Assembly: GCF_004103755.1 (NCBI RefSeq) | Contig: NZ_CP035283.1 | Coordinates: forward strand, 1,426,001-1,490,000 | Length of the DNA stretch: 64,000 nucleotides | From: Caproiciproducens sp. NJN-50 | GTDB lineage: Bacteria; Bacillota; Clostridia; Oscillospirales; Acutalibacteraceae | Direction of reading: 5' to 3' | Shown: in pieces, positions 61,139 to 64,000 of the stretch | How the letters are laid out: the number at the start of each line of letters is the position of its first letter | How positions within the stretch are numbered: position 1 is the stretch's first letter | Translations under genes and position numbers: made by a program | The notes under the pieces: model-generated | What the model saw: the letters and a program-made list of their open reading frames with translations, nothing else | Database searches by the model: none | What the model was told of the DNA's origin: nothing

Positions 61139-61909
61139 ATGGCAAAAGTTACATTAATCACATACACGCCCGATCCGGATCAGCTGGTTGCCCGGGCGGC
61201 CAGGCTTTGTTATTCCTCGGCTTCCATCGAGGAGATACAGGACAGCCTGACACCGGAAAAAACGGCGTCTATGGTGGAGATGCTTGCGGGAATGGGGCAT
61301 GACAGCCCCACCGAGCACGCGTCCTTCACATTCGGAATCGAAGGGGTCTCCAGGTCGTTCCTCGCGCAGATCACCAGGCACAGGATTGCATCTTACAGCG
61401 TGAAAAGCCAGCGGTATGTCAACGAAAAAAATTTTGAATTTGTCATTCCGCCTGAGATTGATGCGATTCCGAAGGCCAGGGAAGAGTTTCTTGCCGCGAT
61501 GGAGGACGACCGCAGGAGGTACGAAGCAATTTCCGAGCTGCTGCTGAAAAAGCATAAAAACCGGCTGATGGAATCCGGAATGCCGGAAAAGAAAGCGAAG
61601 TCGGCGGCCCGGAAGCTGGCAAACGAGGACGCGCGATTTGTTCTCCCGAATGCCTGCGAAACAAAAATGATCTGCACGTTCGATGCGCGTTCCCTGAACC
61701 ATTTCTTTTCTCTGCGCTGCTGCAACCGCGCGCAGTGGGAAATAAGGGAAGTCGCGGTTCAGATGCTCCGCCTTGCCCGGAAAGCGGCGCCGGCGCTTTT
61801 TGAAAAGGCCGGTCCGCCGTGTGTCAGGGGCGCGTGTGCGGAGGGGAAGATGTCCTGCGGCAAGGCCGGGGAAGTGCGGGAGTTTTTCGCAAATCTGGGG
61901 GAAGAATGA
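61139..61909 (+). CDS. thyX: FAD-dependent thymidylate synthase ThyX
   Basis: A 256-aa flavoenzyme that methylates dUMP to dTMP with methylene-tetrahydrofolate and NAD(P)H. The ThyX motif RHR-x7-S is visible (R80-H81-R82, S90, in RHRIASYSVKSQRY). SPTEHASFTFGIEGVSR and NACETKMICTFDARSLNHFF complete the fold. The C-terminal GACAEGKMSCGK is Cys-rich. It overlaps the kinase gene by 4 bp (ATGA), so the next two dTTP steps are made together. The ribosome site is weak; the ATG at 61139 fits the MAKVTLI start. Confidence 0.93.
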   Translation: MAKVTLITYTPDPDQLVARAARLCYSSASIEEIQDSLTPEKTASMVEMLAGMGHDSPTEHASFTFGIEGVSRSFLAQITRHRIASYSVKSQRYVNEKNFEFVIPPEIDAIPKAREEFLAAMEDDRRRYEAISELLLKKHKNRLMESGMPEKKAKSAARKLANEDARFVLPNACETKMICTFDARSLNHFFSLRCCNRAQWEIREVAVQMLRLARKAAPALFEKAGPPCVRGACAEGKMSCGKAGEVREFFANLGEE

Positions 61910-62586
61910 TGAACGGCCGCCTCATAACGATCGACGGTCTGGACGGCAGCGGCAAAGCCACCCAGACGAAACTGCTTTGTAAAGAGCTGGAGCGCCGGGG
62001 AATCAGACTGCGGCGGGTTTCTTTTCCGGATTATGCCGCTGAATCGTCCGCACTGGTCAGGATGTATCTGAATGGTGAATTCGGCGGAACGCCGCAGAAC
62101 GTCAATGCGTACGCTGCGTCTTCCTTTTTCGCGGTCGACCGTTTTTCCAGCTTTACCCGCGATTGGAAAGAGGAATATTTGAGCGGAACGCTCATTGTGG
62201 CGGACCGTTATACGACTTCAAATATCATTTATCAGCTCCCGAAGCTTCCCGGAAAAGAATGGAAAAGCTATATGGAATGGGTACAGGATTTTGAGTATGG
62301 GAAGCTCGGGCTTCCCAGGCCGGATCTGACCATTTATCTGGAACTTCCCCCTGAAATTTCGCAGAAGCTTTTGGACGAGCGTTACCATGGTGACGCGAAA
62401 AAGAAAGATATACATGAAAGCAATATCGAATATCTGTCGGCCTGCAGGAAAAGCGCGGATTATGCAGCTCAGCTCCTCGGCTGGAAAACAGTTGCTTGCG
62501 AAAGCGGAGGAAGCCCCAGAAAACGGGAAGAGATCCATAAGGAAATACTGAGAATCGTCTTGGAGGAATTTCATGATCAATTTTGA
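61906..62586 (+). CDS. tmk: Thymidylate kinase
   Basis: A 226-aa P-loop kinase, dTMP to dTDP. The P-loop is DGLDGSGKATQ (10-20). The DR(Y/H) motif appears as VADRYTTSNIIYQ, and the lid region follows LDERYHGDAKKKDIHE. The family call is firm, although this subgroup is somewhat longer than classical Tmk. It starts in the thyX stop and continues 14 bp into the next gene. Confidence 0.9.
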   Translation: MMNGRLITIDGLDGSGKATQTKLLCKELERRGIRLRRVSFPDYAAESSALVRMYLNGEFGGTPQNVNAYAASSFFAVDRFSSFTRDWKEEYLSGTLIVADRYTTSNIIYQLPKLPGKEWKSYMEWVQDFEYGKLGLPRPDLTIYLELPPEISQKLLDERYHGDAKKKDIHESNIEYLSACRKSADYAAQLLGWKTVACESGGSPRKREEIHKEILRIVLEEFHDQF

Positions 62587-63487
62587 CTTTCCTGAACTGG
62601 CGGACAGGGAATGGCTTTCCCCGGAGCTTTCCGCCAGCGGGAAATTGGGCAGCGAATGGGCCTTTGGCACGCTGTTTATCTGGAAGAATACTTACTATTC
62701 TAAAGTCTGCCGTGTTCAGGACGGTACGCTGTTCTGTTTCAGCGGCCCGCTGCACACCTACAATATGCCCCTGTGTGAGAAGGACCGGTTTGCGGATCTG
62801 ATGGAAATGATGATCGCCGACGCGGCCGAAAGAGGACATCCCTTTCAGCTTTGGGGGGCAACCCGGGAGCAAACAGAAGAACTGGAACGGCTGTTTCCCG
62901 GCCGGTTCCGGTTTGAAATGGATCGGAACGGTTCCGACTATATTTATCGATCGGAGGATCTGATCCGCTTGTCTGGGAGAAAATTCCATGGCAAACGGAA
63001 TCACATCGCCCAGTTTGACCGAAAATACAGTTGGAGCTACGAGGACCTTACCCGTGAAAACAGGGAGGACTGCCGTTCTGTGGCAAAACAGTGGTGCGAG
63101 GCGCATGGCGGCTGCCGTGATAAAAACGGGTTCGCAAGCGAACCTTGCGCGATCAGCCGTGCGTTGAACTACTTTGACGAGCTTCACCTTACCGGCGGTC
63201 TAATTCGGGTGGAGGGAAAACCTGCCGCCTTTACGATCGGGGAAGAAATCAATCCGAAGATTTACCTTCTTCACTTCGAAAAAGCGCTGGACGGATATGA
63301 CGGCCTTTACGCCGTCATCAACCATGAGTATGCCGCGAGGCACCTGGAAGGCTATGAACTGATTAACCGGGAAGAGGACATGGGAATTGAAGGCTTGAGA
63401 AAAGCGAAGCTTTCCTATCATCCGGTGATTCTGCTGGACAGATATCGGGTGACTCTTGCGGATGAAAACGGGGATGCGGAAAAATGA
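62573..63487 (+). CDS. DUF2156 protein (LPG synthetase C-terminal-like, GNAT fold)
   Basis: A 304-aa soluble protein of the DUF2156 family, which has a double GNAT fold related to the aminoacyl-transferring part of MprF. FGTLFIWKNTYYSKVC, FHGKRNHIAQFDRKYSW and YLLHFEKALDGYDGLYAVINHEYA are conserved. There is no membrane domain, so it is not a flippase. Its substrate is unknown. GGAGG lies ideally before the ATG. It overlaps the following GNAT gene by 4 bp, so the two acyltransferase-like proteins may work together. Confidence 0.87.
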   Translation: MINFDFPELADREWLSPELSASGKLGSEWAFGTLFIWKNTYYSKVCRVQDGTLFCFSGPLHTYNMPLCEKDRFADLMEMMIADAAERGHPFQLWGATREQTEELERLFPGRFRFEMDRNGSDYIYRSEDLIRLSGRKFHGKRNHIAQFDRKYSWSYEDLTRENREDCRSVAKQWCEAHGGCRDKNGFASEPCAISRALNYFDELHLTGGLIRVEGKPAAFTIGEEINPKIYLLHFEKALDGYDGLYAVINHEYAARHLEGYELINREEDMGIEGLRKAKLSYHPVILLDRYRVTLADENGDAEK

Positions 63488-64000
63488 TCGGACCGGCCGG
63501 ATGGGATATGCGCTCGGAACTCATCGGACTCTGGCAAATCTGTTTTCATGAGCCCAGGCGGTATCCGAACTATTTTATGAATAACTGCTTCCGCCCGGAG
63601 GACTGTCTGGTCTACCGGATATCCGGGCAGATTGCCGCCGCGGTCTATCTGCTTCCCGCCCGCATTGCGCCGGACGGTGTGCAGGCGCACTATATTTTCG
63701 CGGCGGGAACCCTTCCATCCTTTCGCTCCCGCGGATTCATGGCCTCGCTTTTGGCTTACGCGGCTTTGTACGGTGCAAATCGGGGCGACAGATATTCCGT
63801 TGTCCTTCCGGCCAGCCAGCCGCTTTATTCATTTTATGAACGTTGCGGGTATTTTGACTATTATAAAATCCGGTCCGTACCCGTCGTGCGGGCCCGCTTG
63901 GAGCAGCTGGCTTCCCAGCTTTCCCCCGGCAGAGTCCTTGCGTGTTCTTCCGAGCTGAACAGGCTCCGCAATTCGGTCCTTTCACGGCGAAAGGGATCCG
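63484..64000 (+). CDS. GNAT acetyltransferase, N-terminal part (runs off window)
   Basis: 172 residues are visible and the frame is open at the window end. The GNAT core is seen in HYIFAAGTLPSFRSRGFMAS with the acetyl-CoA loop FRSRGFMASLLAYA, and a following LYSFYERCGYFDYY. The length already seen and the pattern suggest an Eis-like or bipartite GNAT. The start codon ATG overlaps the DUF2156 stop (ATGA). Confidence 0.82.
   Translation, partial: MIGPAGWDMRSELIGLWQICFHEPRRYPNYFMNNCFRPEDCLVYRISGQIAAAVYLLPARIAPDGVQAHYIFAAGTLPSFRSRGFMASLLAYAALYGANRGDRYSVVLPASQPLYSFYERCGYFDYYKIRSVPVVRARLEQLASQLSPGRVLACSSELNRLRNSVLSRRKGS

Noticed and set aside
1..64000. CRISPR arrays, rRNA and tRNA genes
   Set aside because: No regularly spaced direct repeats and no cloverleaf or rRNA-like sequence were recognised by eye. 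Integration is in asnB, not in a tRNA gene. A tool-based scan could still find a missed tRNA.

Overview
The window looks like a chromosome segment of a moderately GC-rich, Gram-positive anaerobe of the class Clostridia, probably Oscillospirales (Ruminococcaceae-like). Pointers are a meso-diaminopimelate-type MurE, ThyX with no ThyA in view, a membrane Na+-pump decarboxylase beta/gamma pair, a DUF1836 protein, DUF421/DUF4363 partners, and strong AGGAGG-type ribosome binding sites. Family names come from sequence recognition by eye. No database search was run.

Layout. (1) 1-9200 is a cell-surface polysaccharide region: the 3' end of a polymerase-like membrane protein, four GT4-like glycosyltransferases, one GT2, a Wzz/BY-kinase-like protein whose ATP-binding motifs are degraded, and a DUF421-DUF4363 membrane pair. 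(2) 9200-14750 holds a radical-SAM/SPASM enzyme, a stand-alone murE-murF pair behind a perfect-consensus promoter, and a secreted NlpC/P60 hydrolase. (3) 14816-53883 is an asparagine synthetase gene (asnB) cut in two by a 37.2-kb prophage. The 3' third lies at 14816-15254 and the 5' part at 52465-53883. The two junctions share only GTCC, as expected for the large serine recombinase at the right end. (4) 53950-64000 is housekeeping: DUF1836 and AraC regulators, oadG-oadB, pcrA, two small conserved unknowns, thyX-tmk, a DUF2156 protein and a GNAT protein cut by the window edge.

The prophage (15251-52468) has a complete siphovirus head-tail set on the minus strand: HNH, terS, terL, portal, ClpP-like protease, HK97 capsid, connectors, major tail protein, tail chaperone with a clear -1 frameshift signal, tape measure, Dit, tail endopeptidase and DUF859 protein. 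It also has a reduced replication set (family A polymerase and primase-helicase). I find no holin or endolysin. Plus-strand cargo has been dropped into this backbone at four places: a cadmium-type cadC-cadD pair inside the tail module, an AT-rich gene of unknown function (537 aa) upstream of terL, a GNAT gene, and an approximately 8-kb block at 42474-50300.

That 8-kb block is the most interesting part. A small HTH protein is followed by four genes: a methyltransferase-like protein without its catalytic motif, an active-looking Eco57I-type adenine methyltransferase, a small protein with a HEPN-type R-x4-H motif, and a 977-aa GIY-YIG/SF2-helicase fusion. Three successive gene junctions each overlap by exactly 8 bp, so these are probably translationally coupled parts of one restriction-type defence system. 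A DUF4365 (PD-(D/E)xK-like) protein of 605 aa follows. The prophage thus looks like a defence and resistance carrier that switches off asnB while it is resident.
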